64,000 nucleotides of DNA from Exiguobacterium sibiricum 7-3 (lineage in GTDB: Bacteria; Bacillota; Bacilli; Exiguobacteriales; Exiguobacteriaceae), in contig NZ_KK211190.1 of assembly GCF_000620865.1 (NCBI RefSeq), forward strand, positions 2,183,971-2,247,970, read 5' to 3'. The stretch's first letter is position 1. Each line of letters opens with the position of its first letter. The position numbers and the translations under genes were made by a program. The notes beneath the pieces are model-generated. The model searched no databases and had not been told where the DNA came from. It saw only the letters and a program-made list of their open reading frames with translations. Positions 8,465 to 17,522 of the stretch are shown in pieces.

Positions 8465-11377
8465 TTATTTTTTTAGGACGTACGAGCTGAGCGGATCAAC
8501 CGTCACGTTGCCTGATACTTTCTTCAGTGTTTTCGTTCCGGCGGTTTTACCATCGACGATCACATTCCATGTTCCTTTTGGTAACGTCATCTTGACGGCT
8601 TGACGTTTCGCATTGTGAACGACATAAAGATCTGTTTTTTGCTGAGGCGCATCATCTGATAATTGATACGCTACAACCTGCTCTGGTGACGATGTGAACG
8701 TCAGGTAGCGGCGGATGTCTTTTGCTGTTCCTAAATGAAGAGCAGGATTCGCTTTCCGGACTTGAATCAGACCTTTCATATAGTCGACATCAGTTTGACG
8801 GTCCATTTTACGTTTCCAGTCGAGTTGGTTGACGGAATCAGGTGATTTGTACGAGTTATGGTCGCCACCTTTTGTCCGCATGAAATCTTGACCGGCATGG
8901 ATAAATGTTGTTCCTTGTGACGTCAGCAGAATACTTGACGCCAAACGGTGCATTTTTGTTTTCGTCACATCGGTATCTGTCGGATTCGTTAAGTTCAACT
9001 TGTCCCACAATGTGTGGTTATCGTGAGCTTCGACATACGTGATGGCTTGATTCGGCTCTGCTGCGAATCCAGTGATGTCTTTGCTGTACGCAATCTCACC
9101 GACGATTCCGCGTTTGATGCGTGTTTCAAGACCCGTTTTACCGTTGATGAAACCGGCATCCGTGTCTTCAAAGACACTTCCTTTAAGCGCATCACGCAAG
9201 TTATCGTTGAAATGAGCAATTCCCGGCATCTGTTTTGCATTCGTCTGGTTGGCTTTGTCTGCTTCCGGAAGTGGTGTTCCGAGACTCCAGCCTTCCCCGA
9301 AGACAAGAATTGATGGATCGATTTTAGTTGTCGTTTTTTTGACGGCATTCATCGTCTTGACGTCATGAATCCCCATCAAATCAAAGCGGAAACCGTCCCA
9401 ACGGTATTCTTTTGCCCAGTAGGCGACAGAATCAACAATCAATTTATGCATCATTTTCCGTTCAGAGGCGGTATCGTTTCCGACACCTGTTCCGTTGGCG
9501 AGATCTCCGTCTTCAGTGTAACGGTAGTAGTAACCTGGAACGATTTTATCGAGATTCGATGCTTTGGCGTCAAACATATGATTGTAGACGACATCCATGA
9601 CGGCGCGGAGCCCGTTATCGTGCAAACCTTGAATCATTTGTTTCATTTCTTTAATCCGGACTTTTGGATCGTACGGATTAGTCGCGTAAGAGCCTTCCGG
9701 TGCATTGTAGTTTTTCGGATCATAGCCCCAATTGTATGTTTTTAACGGATTTGTCTCGTCGACAGAAGCCGTATTAAAATCGTAGACCGGAATGAACTGG
9801 ACATGCGTGATGCCAAGTTCTTTCAAATGATCGAGTCCTGTTTTCGTTTTTGTTTTTTTACCGTCTTTCAATAAACGTGTCCCCGGCTCGACAACACCGA
9901 GATACTTCCCTTTTTGCTTGATCCCTGAATCGTATGTGTTTCCTGTGACATCAAACATCGACAAGTCACGGACGTGTGTTTCATAAATGATGGCATCCGT
10001 TGCTTGTTTCAGCGGCATTTTTGTTTTCGTCCAACGTTTTGGGTTCGTCTCCTTTAAATCGACGATGACCCCTTGATCTCCGTTGACGGCTACAGCTGTC
10101 GCATATGGATCAACGGCGCGCGTTGTTTCTTTGGCATGTTTGACTTCATATGTGTATCCTGTTCCGTCAAGGTCGCCTTTAATCGTGACATTAAAGACAC
10201 CACGGTCGCCACGGATCATCTTCACTTCACGGACGATATCCTTTGTTGTGGCTGCTTGTTTTTTCGGCAGTTTATAAAGTTCCAGTTCAACGGCTTGCGC
10301 AGTCGGTGCCCAGACGCGGAACGTCGTTTTCCCTTTTTGATAGGATGTGCCGAGTTTTCCATCGTACGCATATTTTTTGTCAAAGGCATCTGAACGCAAT
10401 ACTTTTCCTGCTTCTAGAACCCCTTCCCCGAACACCGGGTGTGCGACCGTAATGACATCTGCTAAATCAATGTCCGTTGTGACCGTCACTTTTAACGTCT
10501 TCGCATCCACTTGTGTGACAAGCGGATTGACAAGACCTTTGAATGTCAGCGTTTTTAAATCTTCTGCCGTAATTGGCGAGTTCGTTTTCAACGTCATCGT
10601 CTTAAAATCATCTGCTAAGAAACTTGTGAATTTCGGCGTCCGATCAATATCAGGTTGGCTGTAATAAACCGTTTGATCGCCTTCAATCAGCCAAATATCC
10701 TTCGCTCCCGCATAATAGAAACGGTCAGCCCCGTCTTTTTCAGACCATCCTTCGATATGAGGAATGATTCCAACAAGACGTTCCTTCGTCATATTCGTCA
10801 GTGTGACGTTTGCCACAGCGCCAAATGCGTCTTGACCGTCAAATTCAAACCGTTTTCCGTCCTGAGCGTTCGGCCATGCCCACACCCCGTACTTCTCGTA
10901 GTCATTGTCATAACGGTAATAATGAATGTTCGTGTTGACGGACTCGACGTCACTGCCGCCCGTCGGATTAACCGGTGAAACTTCTTTACTGCCCGATTCA
11001 ATCCATACTTCCGCAACGCCGTCTTTGATCATGTCTTTTGTGATAAAGCGGTCGCTTTCCGAACCGGCATCTTTGTTCCAGGAATCATCGCGGACGATAA
11101 AACCGATTTTCTCCGGTTGATCAACCGGAAATTCGTAAGCGGCAATTTTTCCGTAAGCATCTTGTCCGTTAAAGGCATGTGCCTTATTCGGGAAGTAATC
11201 TGGTCCATTTGCCCATAACCAAAGGTTCCATTCTTTTGGTGCTGTTTTATCTTCTTTGTAGTGAATGATGACGAGTGTCGATTTTCCTTTTTCCAGTGCC
11301 AAACCGTTTACCGGAAATAAACTAAAGATCAGTGCAAACGTTAGCACAACTGCACAGACTGATTTCCATCGATTCAT
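8465..11377 (-). CDS. pulA: Secreted type I pullulanase (GH13, two CBM41-like domains)
   Basis: This 970-residue extracellular enzyme cleaves alpha-1,6 branch points of pullulan, glycogen and starch. It has a signal peptide (1-28, cleaved after NGLALE or GLA). Two starch-binding PUD/CBM41-like repeats follow (about 32-128 and 149-240; each has a W-x-W or VWAWPN strand and FNGQDAYG/FDGQDAFG), then an Ig-like linker, a CBM48 domain (about 340-425, FRVWAPTA) and the GH13 barrel. The pullulanase signature YNWGYDP is at 548-554, DVVYNH at 595-600, the nucleophile D666 in GFRFD, acid/base E695 in FGEGW and HDN at 785-787. There is no sortase motif or SLH domain, so it is probably released. AAGGAGG precedes the ATG. 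A SigA promoter and a perfect cre site control it. Confidence 0.95.
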   Translation of the reverse strand: MNRWKSVCAVVLTFALIFSLFPVNGLALEKGKSTLVIIHYKEDKTAPKEWNLWLWANGPDYFPNKAHAFNGQDAYGKIAAYEFPVDQPEKIGFIVRDDSWNKDAGSESDRFITKDMIKDGVAEVWIESGSKEVSPVNPTGGSDVESVNTNIHYYRYDNDYEKYGVWAWPNAQDGKRFEFDGQDAFGAVANVTLTNMTKERLVGIIPHIEGWSEKDGADRFYYAGAKDIWLIEGDQTVYYSQPDIDRTPKFTSFLADDFKTMTLKTNSPITAEDLKTLTFKGLVNPLVTQVDAKTLKVTVTTDIDLADVITVAHPVFGEGVLEAGKVLRSDAFDKKYAYDGKLGTSYQKGKTTFRVWAPTAQAVELELYKLPKKQAATTKDIVREVKMIRGDRGVFNVTIKGDLDGTGYTYEVKHAKETTRAVDPYATAVAVNGDQGVIVDLKETNPKRWTKTKMPLKQATDAIIYETHVRDLSMFDVTGNTYDSGIKQKGKYLGVVEPGTRLLKDGKKTKTKTGLDHLKELGITHVQFIPVYDFNTASVDETNPLKTYNWGYDPKNYNAPEGSYATNPYDPKVRIKEMKQMIQGLHDNGLRAVMDVVYNHMFDAKASNLDKIVPGYYYRYTEDGDLANGTGVGNDTASERKMMHKLIVDSVAYWAKEYRWDGFRFDLMGIHDVKTMNAVKKTTTKIDPSILVFGEGWSLGTPLPEADKANQTNAKQMPGIAHFNDNLRDALKGSVFEDTDAGFINGKTGLETRIKRGIVGEIAYSKDITGFAAEPNQAITYVEAHDNHTLWDKLNLTNPTDTDVTKTKMHRLASSILLTSQGTTFIHAGQDFMRTKGGDHNSYKSPDSVNQLDWKRKMDRQTDVDYMKGLIQVRKANPALHLGTAKDIRRYLTFTSSPEQVVAYQLSDDAPQQKTDLYVVHNAKRQAVKMTLPKGTWNVIVDGKTAGTKTLKKVSGNVTVDPLSSYVLKK

Positions 11378-11398
11378 GTCGTATCCTCCTTGGATTTA

Positions 11399-11412
11399 TG
11401 TAATCGTTTTCA
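11399..11412 (+). promoter_or_regulatory. CcpA cre operator of the pullulanase gene
   Basis: TGTAATCGTTTTCA matches every position of the cre consensus TGWAANCGNTNWCA. It starts six bases downstream of the -10 hexamer, across the expected transcription start, so bound CcpA would block initiation when preferred sugars are present. Confidence 0.85.
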
Positions 11413-11417
11413 TTTCC

Positions 11418-11446
11418 ATTCTCCATTCGTTCGACTTATCTGTCAA
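11418..11446 (-). promoter_or_regulatory. SigA promoter of the pullulanase gene
   Basis: On the minus strand TTGACA (11441-11446), a 17-base spacer and GAGAAT (11418-11423) form the promoter. The -35 is consensus and the -10 matches at four of six positions; it lies about 40 bases before the ATG. Confidence 0.82.
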
Positions 11447-11505
11447 AGCTTATTTTAGTTCGCTAAAGAAAATAAGACTTTTGGACCAACAGGGACGAAT
11501 GACCA

Positions 11506-11541
11506 CTAAAAAAAGAGGATGACTTCTCAGTCATCCTCTTA
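11506..11541 (-). terminator. Terminator at the end of the polysaccharide locus
   Basis: On the minus strand AAGAGGATGAC, a six-base loop and GTCATCCTCTT (perfect 11-base stem) run into TTTTTTT right after the LCP gene. It marks the 3' end of the wecC-to-LCP transcript. Confidence 0.93.
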
Positions 11542-11546
11542 CATAC

Positions 11547-12479
11547 TCATTTTGATTGACGATCCGTCACTTCATTGATTGCCTGCTTCGTGACTTGCAT
11601 CGAGTGATCCGAAGCAAAAAAGTACCAGACACCGTCACTTGCGATATATCCTTCGCCTTCGAGTTTTAACGGTTTTAAACGCTCGAATCCTGTCTGATTT
11701 TCTTGTGCGAGTTGGGATGCTTCGGAAAACGTGATATTTGTACTAAAGTTGTTTTTCAAGACCCGACTGACTTCTTCTAAGTTTGTCAAAATATCGGGTC
11801 CGGCAAGCTTCATACCAACAGCTTCGAGTACCTGCCGTTGACGGATTTGCCGCCCCATGTCGCCAAGCGGATCTTGTTTCCGCATACGTGCATAACCGCT
11901 CGCCTCGAGTCCGGTCAGTTTGATCTTTCCTTCGGCATAGTTTTTTTGTAAACGCCGGTCGTTCCAACTAAAAGCGGACGGATTATCAACGGTCACTCCA
12001 CCAACGGCATCCACCAGCTCAATCAGACCTTCCATATTGATTTTGGCATAATACGGAATCTTGACATCGAATGTCTGTTCGACGGTCTCAATCGTCTCTT
12101 CCACCCCACCATAGGCATAGGTATGATTGATTTTGGTCTTTGCACCATCTGCAAGTGTCACCTGCATATCACGCGGAATTGACAGTGAGGTCGCTTTTTG
12201 TGTTTTCGGGTTAAACGACAATAACATGATGGCATCTGCCCGCCCCGGGTCGTTTTTTCGTTCATCAACACCAATCAATAAGACATTGACCGGTTGCATC
12301 ACTTCAAGCGGGAGCTTTTTTTGCCCTTTTAGCGGAGTAATGAAACCGTCCGCCGTATGCTGTAATTTTAAAAAAGCATACCCGGTCGTAGCGCTGACAA
12401 TCAAGATGCATGCTAATAACAATGCACTGATTACGCGCCACCCGATCCAAGGTCGCCTCTTTCGCAAACGTGATTTCAC
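11547..12479 (-). CDS. LytR-CpsA-Psr (LCP) family glycopolymer-peptidoglycan ligase
   Basis: A 310-residue membrane-anchored protein. A basic N-terminus (KSRLRKRRPW) precedes one membrane helix (about 14-36), then an extracellular LCP domain. Family landmarks are VNVLLIGVDER, GRADAIMLLSFNP, the SIPRDMQV motif (about 98-105), INHTYAYGG, VGGVTVDNP and GYARMRKQDPLGDMGRQIRQRQ. LCP enzymes move lipid-linked wall polymers (teichoic acid, capsule) onto peptidoglycan; the conserved Arg and Asp residues that bind the pyrophosphate lipid are present. Start GTG has AGGAGG just upstream. It is the last gene of the polysaccharide unit, so its probable substrate is the ManNAcA-containing polymer built by the upstream genes. 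Confidence 0.92.
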   Translation of the reverse strand: MKSRLRKRRPWIGWRVISALLLACILIVSATTGYAFLKLQHTADGFITPLKGQKKLPLEVMQPVNVLLIGVDERKNDPGRADAIMLLSFNPKTQKATSLSIPRDMQVTLADGAKTKINHTYAYGGVEETIETVEQTFDVKIPYYAKINMEGLIELVDAVGGVTVDNPSAFSWNDRRLQKNYAEGKIKLTGLEASGYARMRKQDPLGDMGRQIRQRQVLEAVGMKLAGPDILTNLEEVSRVLKNNFSTNITFSEASQLAQENQTGFERLKPLKLEGEGYIASDGVWYFFASDHSMQVTKQAINEVTDRQSK

Positions 12480-12490
12480 AGCGGTACCTC

Positions 12491-13672
12491 CTATAATTTC
12501 TGCTGATACGTCTTCATTAATCCGGCGATATTCGCATTGTGTAAAAAGACGATGGCATCAACGTTTTTTTGCTTCGCAAATTCAGAGGCATCAAAATCTT
12601 TGTTGACATAGCGGATATCGACGACCTCAAGATTGGCACTGTTCGCGAGAAACGGAAGGACGGGATTCGCAAACGAGTCTTTGAGGACAAGCAGCTTTGG
12701 TCCTTTCGTCTTCGATGACATTGATAAAATGCCATGGTTACCACGCATGAACACTTCATAACGATCAGCATAATCCCCCTCTTCTTTAATGAATTGCTCA
12801 TCAATCAGCGGTTGACCACATACGTTGTCGTAACAGACATCAATGCCGTTAAATTGATTGGCATCGTAGTATTCAATCTTGTCTCCTGCACTCGCATACG
12901 CAAGCGTTGTCTTACGGGCGAGTGAACCAAAATACGGATGTTCCGATGACCGTTTTGCCTGAGGATCCATTGCGACTTTTTTTAAGGTCGGCTCTGTTTT
13001 TCCAACCGTGCGAATGATCTCGTCATACGCTTGATAGGCACCATCTATGTTCCAGTGATGGTCTGTCTTAAAGTAATCCGTCAGCTTTAACGTATCAAGG
13101 GGAATCGATGTAATTCCTGCTTTCATAAAGCCGGCTTGCATCGTCTTGTACCGTTGCTCAGCGTTTGAGGCGACATAGTCCGGAATGATTCCATCCCGTT
13201 CCGCAATAACGGTCTTGGATGGTGCAAGTGCGAAGTAGACCGGCCGATCAACATCTTTCGTGAACTGTTGAAAAGCACTCGGAATGACCGGTTGTGCCGC
13301 TTGACTCGGTTCAATCATATAGCCGTTTTTAGCAGTGTAGATCCCATTTCGAAACGGCTGTTGAAAAAGATTTTTCGATAGACGTGCCTGCATTTCAACG
13401 AGAGTACCACGTAACAACAACTGATCCGCAAAATAGCTTTCCATCTTCAGCATATCCTCACCGGAAGCCACTCCTTGCATAGTCGGTTGAACGGATTGTG
13501 CAAGTGTTCGATTTTCAAGTTGGGAACTGACACGGTCGTCGCGAAGAATCGTTCCAATTCCGATCGTCAGCAAAATGACAAAAAAACTGATGATCGTCAG
13601 CCACATCATCTTTTTCTCAAATGTAGTTCCCGGTTGTGGCTGTTTCTGATTCTTTTCAATAGGTTGCGCCAC
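12491..13672 (-). CDS. DHHW-family surface polysaccharide acetylation protein (AlgJ/SGNH-like)
   Basis: A 393-residue protein with one N-terminal membrane segment (about 25-46) and a large extracytoplasmic domain. The name-giving motif appears as TDHHWNIDGAYQAYDEI (about 194), together with GSLARKT and a C-terminal LLVLKDSFANPVLPF block containing the Ser of the SGNH-type fold. Such proteins partner with MBOAT acyltransferases (as AlgJ/AlgX with AlgI), taking the acetyl group across the membrane to a polysaccharide. The gene lies 15 bases after the MBOAT gene and 11 before the LCP gene, which fits O-acetylation of the exported polymer before attachment to the wall. Acetyl as the actual acyl group is inferred. 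Confidence 0.88.
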   Translation of the reverse strand: MAQPIEKNQKQPQPGTTFEKKMMWLTIISFFVILLTIGIGTILRDDRVSSQLENRTLAQSVQPTMQGVASGEDMLKMESYFADQLLLRGTLVEMQARLSKNLFQQPFRNGIYTAKNGYMIEPSQAAQPVIPSAFQQFTKDVDRPVYFALAPSKTVIAERDGIIPDYVASNAEQRYKTMQAGFMKAGITSIPLDTLKLTDYFKTDHHWNIDGAYQAYDEIIRTVGKTEPTLKKVAMDPQAKRSSEHPYFGSLARKTTLAYASAGDKIEYYDANQFNGIDVCYDNVCGQPLIDEQFIKEEGDYADRYEVFMRGNHGILSMSSKTKGPKLLVLKDSFANPVLPFLANSANLEVVDIRYVNKDFDASEFAKQKNVDAIVFLHNANIAGLMKTYQQKL

Positions 13673-13687
13673 TGGTGTTCCTCCTCT

Positions 13688-15076
13688 CTAAAAACGGAAA
13701 TAAATGAAGGGATTGAATGTACTTGCAACCAGCGCAGATGTCGCGAGGAACAACAAAACCATCGCATACCCATATTGCAACGTCTGTCCGATTTTGCCCG
13801 ATGACTGGACAAATCGTTCTCCAATCCATTTTGGAATTGGTGTTGCGGCAAGACATGCAAGTGCTAAGATGACACCGTTTTGGACAAGTTGATAACTCGC
13901 ACGGTCATCCCAAAGTACGTCCGGCATAAACATTGCTTGAATATACGTGATGGCTTCCGGGAACGTTTCCGATCTGAAAAAGACCCAACCGACCAGAACC
14001 AATACGAGTGTCCAGACCGTTGCCAGTACCGGGACTCGCGCCAATAATTTCCCGAGAAATGCTTTTTCAAGCATGATCCAAATCCCGTAATAGACGCCCC
14101 AGGCAACGAACGTCCAGCTCGCTCCATGCCAAAGTCCGGTCAACATCCAGACGATTCCAAGGTTCCGGTATTGTCTCCAGGGTGAAACCCGGTTCCCTCC
14201 AAGCGGAATGTAGACATAATCCCGAAACCATGACCCAAGTGAAATGTGCCAGCGACGCCAAAATTCAGACACTGATTTCGAAATGTACGGATAGTTGAAG
14301 TTTTCAAGAAAATGAAAGCCGAACATTAACGCAAGTCCGATTGCCATGTCACTGTATCCGGAAAAATCAAAATAGATCTGCAGGGCGTAAGCAATGATCC
14401 CAATCCATGCGAGCCCCATTGATAAATCCTTCATGTCAAAAATGGCATCTGCTACTTGACCGCAGCCATTTGCTAAAATCAACTTTTTTGATAATCCGAT
14501 GATGAATCGGCGGACCCCTTTCGAGAAGTCCGACACGGTTTCTTGACGGGATTCAATCTGACTCGCAATCGTGTTGTAGCGGACGATCGGTCCTGCGACC
14601 AGTTGCGGGAAAAAGGCGATATACAATGCTAAATCAAGCGGATTTTTTTGCACGGCTTCCTTTTCCTTGTAAATATCGATGACATAACTCATCGCGTGAA
14701 ATGTATAGAAGGAAATTCCGAGCGGTAAAACGATTTCCGGAACAAAAAAATCGGCATGAAACGTCTTATTGACAGACTGAACAAAAAAACCGCTGTACTT
14801 GAACCAGCCCAGTAATCCTAAATTGACAGCAATCATGCTGAACATGATCCACTTCACACCGATACGGTGACGGTAGACGTCTACGAATAATGCAAAGAAA
14901 TAATTGATGCCGACACTTAACAGCATCAATAATGCAAATCGCGGTTCACCAAACGCATAAAAGAAAAGGCTTGCTACGAGGAGCCAGCCATTTCGAAAGC
15001 TTCTCGGCAAAAGATAATAGACAATCAGTACCGTCGGCAGAAATAAAAATAGAAAAATCGTTGAACTAAATAACAT
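13688..15076 (-). CDS. MBOAT-family O-acyltransferase (AlgI-like)
   Basis: A 462-residue multi-pass membrane protein of the AlgI/DltB branch of MBOAT enzymes. It starts MLFSSTIFLFLFLPTVLIVYYLL, the usual AlgI N-terminus, carries PQLVAGPIVRY (about 170), FWRRWHISLGSWFRDYVYIPLGG (about 270) and the catalytic-histidine motif LTGLWHGASWTF (about 308). AlgI-type proteins pass acetyl groups from a cytoplasmic donor through the membrane to a partner that modifies an extracellular glycan; the DHHW gene next door is that partner. The start ATG at 15076 follows AGGAGG by nine bases, and overlaps the end of the upstream 164-residue gene by 11 bases. Confidence 0.93.
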   Translation of the reverse strand: MLFSSTIFLFLFLPTVLIVYYLLPRSFRNGWLLVASLFFYAFGEPRFALLMLLSVGINYFFALFVDVYRHRIGVKWIMFSMIAVNLGLLGWFKYSGFFVQSVNKTFHADFFVPEIVLPLGISFYTFHAMSYVIDIYKEKEAVQKNPLDLALYIAFFPQLVAGPIVRYNTIASQIESRQETVSDFSKGVRRFIIGLSKKLILANGCGQVADAIFDMKDLSMGLAWIGIIAYALQIYFDFSGYSDMAIGLALMFGFHFLENFNYPYISKSVSEFWRRWHISLGSWFRDYVYIPLGGNRVSPWRQYRNLGIVWMLTGLWHGASWTFVAWGVYYGIWIMLEKAFLGKLLARVPVLATVWTLVLVLVGWVFFRSETFPEAITYIQAMFMPDVLWDDRASYQLVQNGVILALACLAATPIPKWIGERFVQSSGKIGQTLQYGYAMVLLFLATSALVASTFNPFIYFRF

Positions 15077-15560
15077 GATAGGATTCCTCCTGTTTGAGCG
15101 GAACAAGCCGATTGATGTGTAACATCATCAACCGGACCCGCATGTCCCCTTCAAGTAAAAATTTGAATGCGATTTTGAAATAGTCCGCTCCTTTAACTCG
15201 ATTCAGTTGAAAGGCACATGTAGTCGGACCGTCCACCGTCAACCACTCCGTTTCGGAATGCATCCGTTTTTTTTGTCCGTACTGCATCTTAAAGATTTGA
15301 ATATCACACGGTTCGGTTGTTTCTAATTCACAAGTAAGTGTGATTGTCTCCGCTTGTTCAAAGGAAGCGTCTGACCGATACAATTTTGACGGAGGATACT
15401 GAAATCCTTGATCAAACAATTGGATGTACAATTTATCTGTCGGATCAGCTTCTTGAAAATCAAACCAGACCTCTTTTCCATCTTCTTCGAGTAAAATCTT
15501 TTCCCGGTTGCCTTGCGGGAAAAATTGATAACTCGCCAGTTCAAGTGGTCGTGAACTCAT
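15066..15560 (-). CDS. Unknown 164-residue protein of the polysaccharide locus
   Basis: I do not recognise a family. The protein has no signal peptide and no membrane helix. It seems mainly beta-stranded with many aromatic and charged residues (SYQFFPQGNREKILLEEDG, GKEVWFDFQEADPTDKLYIQLF, TITLTCELETTEPCDIQIFKMQYG, ADYFKIAFKFLLEGDMRVRLMML). The alternating strand pattern recalls a jelly-roll or galactose-binding-like sandwich, so glycan binding is conceivable. It overlaps mnaA upstream and the MBOAT gene downstream, i.e. it is tightly embedded between nucleotide-sugar synthesis and O-acylation. The function is unknown; its placement suggests an accessory to polymer modification. Confidence 0.75.
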   Translation of the reverse strand: MSSRPLELASYQFFPQGNREKILLEEDGKEVWFDFQEADPTDKLYIQLFDQGFQYPPSKLYRSDASFEQAETITLTCELETTEPCDIQIFKMQYGQKKRMHSETEWLTVDGPTTCAFQLNRVKGADYFKIAFKFLLEGDMRVRLMMLHINRLVPLKQEESYHVI

Positions 15561-16657
15561 ACCGGTACCTCACTTAAAATGGCATCGACAATCCGCTCGG
15601 CCGCATGCCCGTCTCCATAGGGATTCGCAGCTTGTGCCATCGCTTCGTACGCAATCGGATCTGTCAGCAATTGATGACCGGCTGTATAAATACGTTCTGG
15701 ATCTGTTCCGACGAGCTTCAATGTACCGGCTTCCACACCTTCCGGACGTTCCGTCGTCTCACGTAATACGAGAACCGGAACACCTAACGAAGGGGCTTCT
15801 TCTTGAATGCCACCAGAATCGGTCAAGATCAACGTCGCCCGGGCTGCCAGGTTATGAAAATCGAATACATCGAGTGGCTCAATCAATTGAATGCGCGGAT
15901 GATTCTTCAATTGTTCGGCCGCTTCAAGTACAACCGGATTCGGATGGACCGGATAGATGATTTCGATATCCGGATGACTGTCTGCCAATCGTTCAATCGC
16001 ATCAAAAATCTGTGGTAATTGCAGATGATTTTCCCGGCGGTGAACGGTCAACAGAATCAGCTTACGGCCACTTGCTGCAAGACTTTTCAAAACGGGATGC
16101 GTGTAATCAGCAGAAACCGTTGTTTTTAAAGCGTCGATGACCGTATTTCCTGTCACGATGATCGGACTTTGTTTGTTTTCCAAGCGTAAATTTTCCGCTG
16201 CCTGATCCGTCGGAGCAAAATGGTAATCAGCGAGTACACCTGTCAATTGACGATTCATCTCTTCCGGGAATGGGGCATACTTCTGATACGTCCGTAAACC
16301 GGCTTCGACATGCCCAACCGGAATCTGTTGGTAAAAAGCGGCCAGCGAGGCGGCGAATGTCGTTGTCGTATCCCCATGGACCAACACCAAATCCGGTTGC
16401 TCTTTTTCCAGGACACGGCGCATCGCATTTAAAATTCGTGCTGTCATCTCTTCGAGTGTCTGGCGTGGACGCATCAAATCTAAATCATGATCCGGAACGA
16501 TTTGGAACAGTTCAAGGACTTGATCCAGCATCTCCCGGTGTTGTGCCGTCACGACGACAATCGGTTCGACTCCTTCTCGTTTCTCCAATGCTTTGACGAC
16601 AGGTGCCATCTTGATTGCTTCCGGTCTCGTTCCGAACACTAACATGACTCGTTTCAT
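15557..16657 (-). CDS. mnaA: Non-hydrolysing UDP-GlcNAc 2-epimerase
   Basis: A 366-residue cytoplasmic enzyme that interconverts UDP-GlcNAc and UDP-ManNAc (WecB/MnaA family, usual length). Characteristic stretches are FGTRPEAIKMAPVV near the N-terminus, TAQHREM, VHGDTTTT, HVEAGLRT, VHRRENH and the C-terminal TDSGGIQEEAPSLGVPVL with RETTERPE. The start was set at the ATG at 16657, nine bases after AGGGG; an ATG three codons earlier abuts the ribosome site. Its product feeds the dehydrogenase encoded upstream, giving UDP-ManNAcA. Confidence 0.95.
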   Translation of the reverse strand: MKRVMLVFGTRPEAIKMAPVVKALEKREGVEPIVVVTAQHREMLDQVLELFQIVPDHDLDLMRPRQTLEEMTARILNAMRRVLEKEQPDLVLVHGDTTTTFAASLAAFYQQIPVGHVEAGLRTYQKYAPFPEEMNRQLTGVLADYHFAPTDQAAENLRLENKQSPIIVTGNTVIDALKTTVSADYTHPVLKSLAASGRKLILLTVHRRENHLQLPQIFDAIERLADSHPDIEIIYPVHPNPVVLEAAEQLKNHPRIQLIEPLDVFDFHNLAARATLILTDSGGIQEEAPSLGVPVLVLRETTERPEGVEAGTLKLVGTDPERIYTAGHQLLTDPIAYEAMAQAANPYGDGHAAERIVDAILSEVPV

Positions 16658-16680
16658 TCGTTCCATCCCCTATCCGTTAT

Positions 16681-17511
16681 TCATGACGACAATTCGATCG
16701 TTTCACCGCGTTCGGAACGCTCGATCTCATCACTTCGTCCTGTTCGTTTTTTCGTAACATAATGTGCCGCTTGTTTTTTCGTAAGTTGCTTGTACCAGTA
16801 AAGGTACTTATTATACTCCGCCATCGTTTCCGCTGTCGGTCCAAACATCCGGACTTCTCCATACTCGAGCCAAAGGACTTTCGTACAAAAACTTTTGACT
16901 TGATTTAAGGAATGGCTGACAAAAAAGATTGTTTTTCCTTGGTCACGAAACTCCCGCATCTTATCCAGACATTTTTCCGTAAACGTCTGGTCACCGACTG
17001 ACAAGGCTTCATCGATAATCAAGATGTCCGGATTGATGTTAATCGAGATCGCAAAACCAAGCCGCGCCCGCATACCGCTCGAGTAAGTTTTGACCGCCTG
17101 ATCGATGAAGTCCCCAATATCTGCGAACTCGAGAATTTCCGGTGTGATGGCTTGAATCTGTTTTTTATTCAATCCCATCATCAATCCTTTAAGTTCGATG
17201 TTGTCCCGCCCGGTCAATTGGTTGTTCAGACCACTCGAAATCGCGATCAATGCTGATTTCCCACCAAGTGTCACCCGACCGTATGTCGGCGGCGTGACGT
17301 TCGCAAGCAGGTGAGACAATGTTGATTTACCACTCCCGTTAATTCCGACCACTCCGACAATTTCACCTTGCTTGACGGAAAACGAGACGTTTTTTAAGGC
17401 ATAAAATGGTTTCCCGCTGACTTTACCGAACAACACTTCTTTTAATTTATCGATCGGGCGTGAATATAAGACGTAACGTTTTGAAACATTTTCAAATACG
17501 ACGTGACTCAT
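16681..17511 (-). CDS. Polysaccharide ABC exporter, ATP-binding subunit (TagH/KpsT-like)
   Basis: A 276-residue ATPase with Walker A GINGSGKSTL (about 57-66), the ABC signature YSSGMRARLGFAI (about 144), Walker B ILIIDEALSVGD and the H-loop FVSHSLNQV. The IISSGLNNQLTGRDNIELKG-type segment is typical of O-antigen/teichoic-acid exporters. After the ATPase there is only a short basic/acidic tail, so it lacks the carbohydrate-binding C-terminal domain of Wzt and the long extension of B. subtilis TagH. It pairs with the permease 11 bases upstream to move the finished lipid-linked polymer across the membrane. Confidence 0.92.
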   Translation of the reverse strand: MSHVVFENVSKRYVLYSRPIDKLKEVLFGKVSGKPFYALKNVSFSVKQGEIVGVVGINGSGKSTLSHLLANVTPPTYGRVTLGGKSALIAISSGLNNQLTGRDNIELKGLMMGLNKKQIQAITPEILEFADIGDFIDQAVKTYSSGMRARLGFAISININPDILIIDEALSVGDQTFTEKCLDKMREFRDQGKTIFFVSHSLNQVKSFCTKVLWLEYGEVRMFGPTAETMAEYNKYLYWYKQLTKKQAAHYVTKKRTGRSDEIERSERGETIELSS

Positions 17512-17522
17512 GTTTTCTCCTC

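Noticed and set aside
16681-17511. Annotation as a Wzt with glycan-binding domain
   Set aside because: The protein ends about 30 residues after the ATPase core, so there is no room for that domain.
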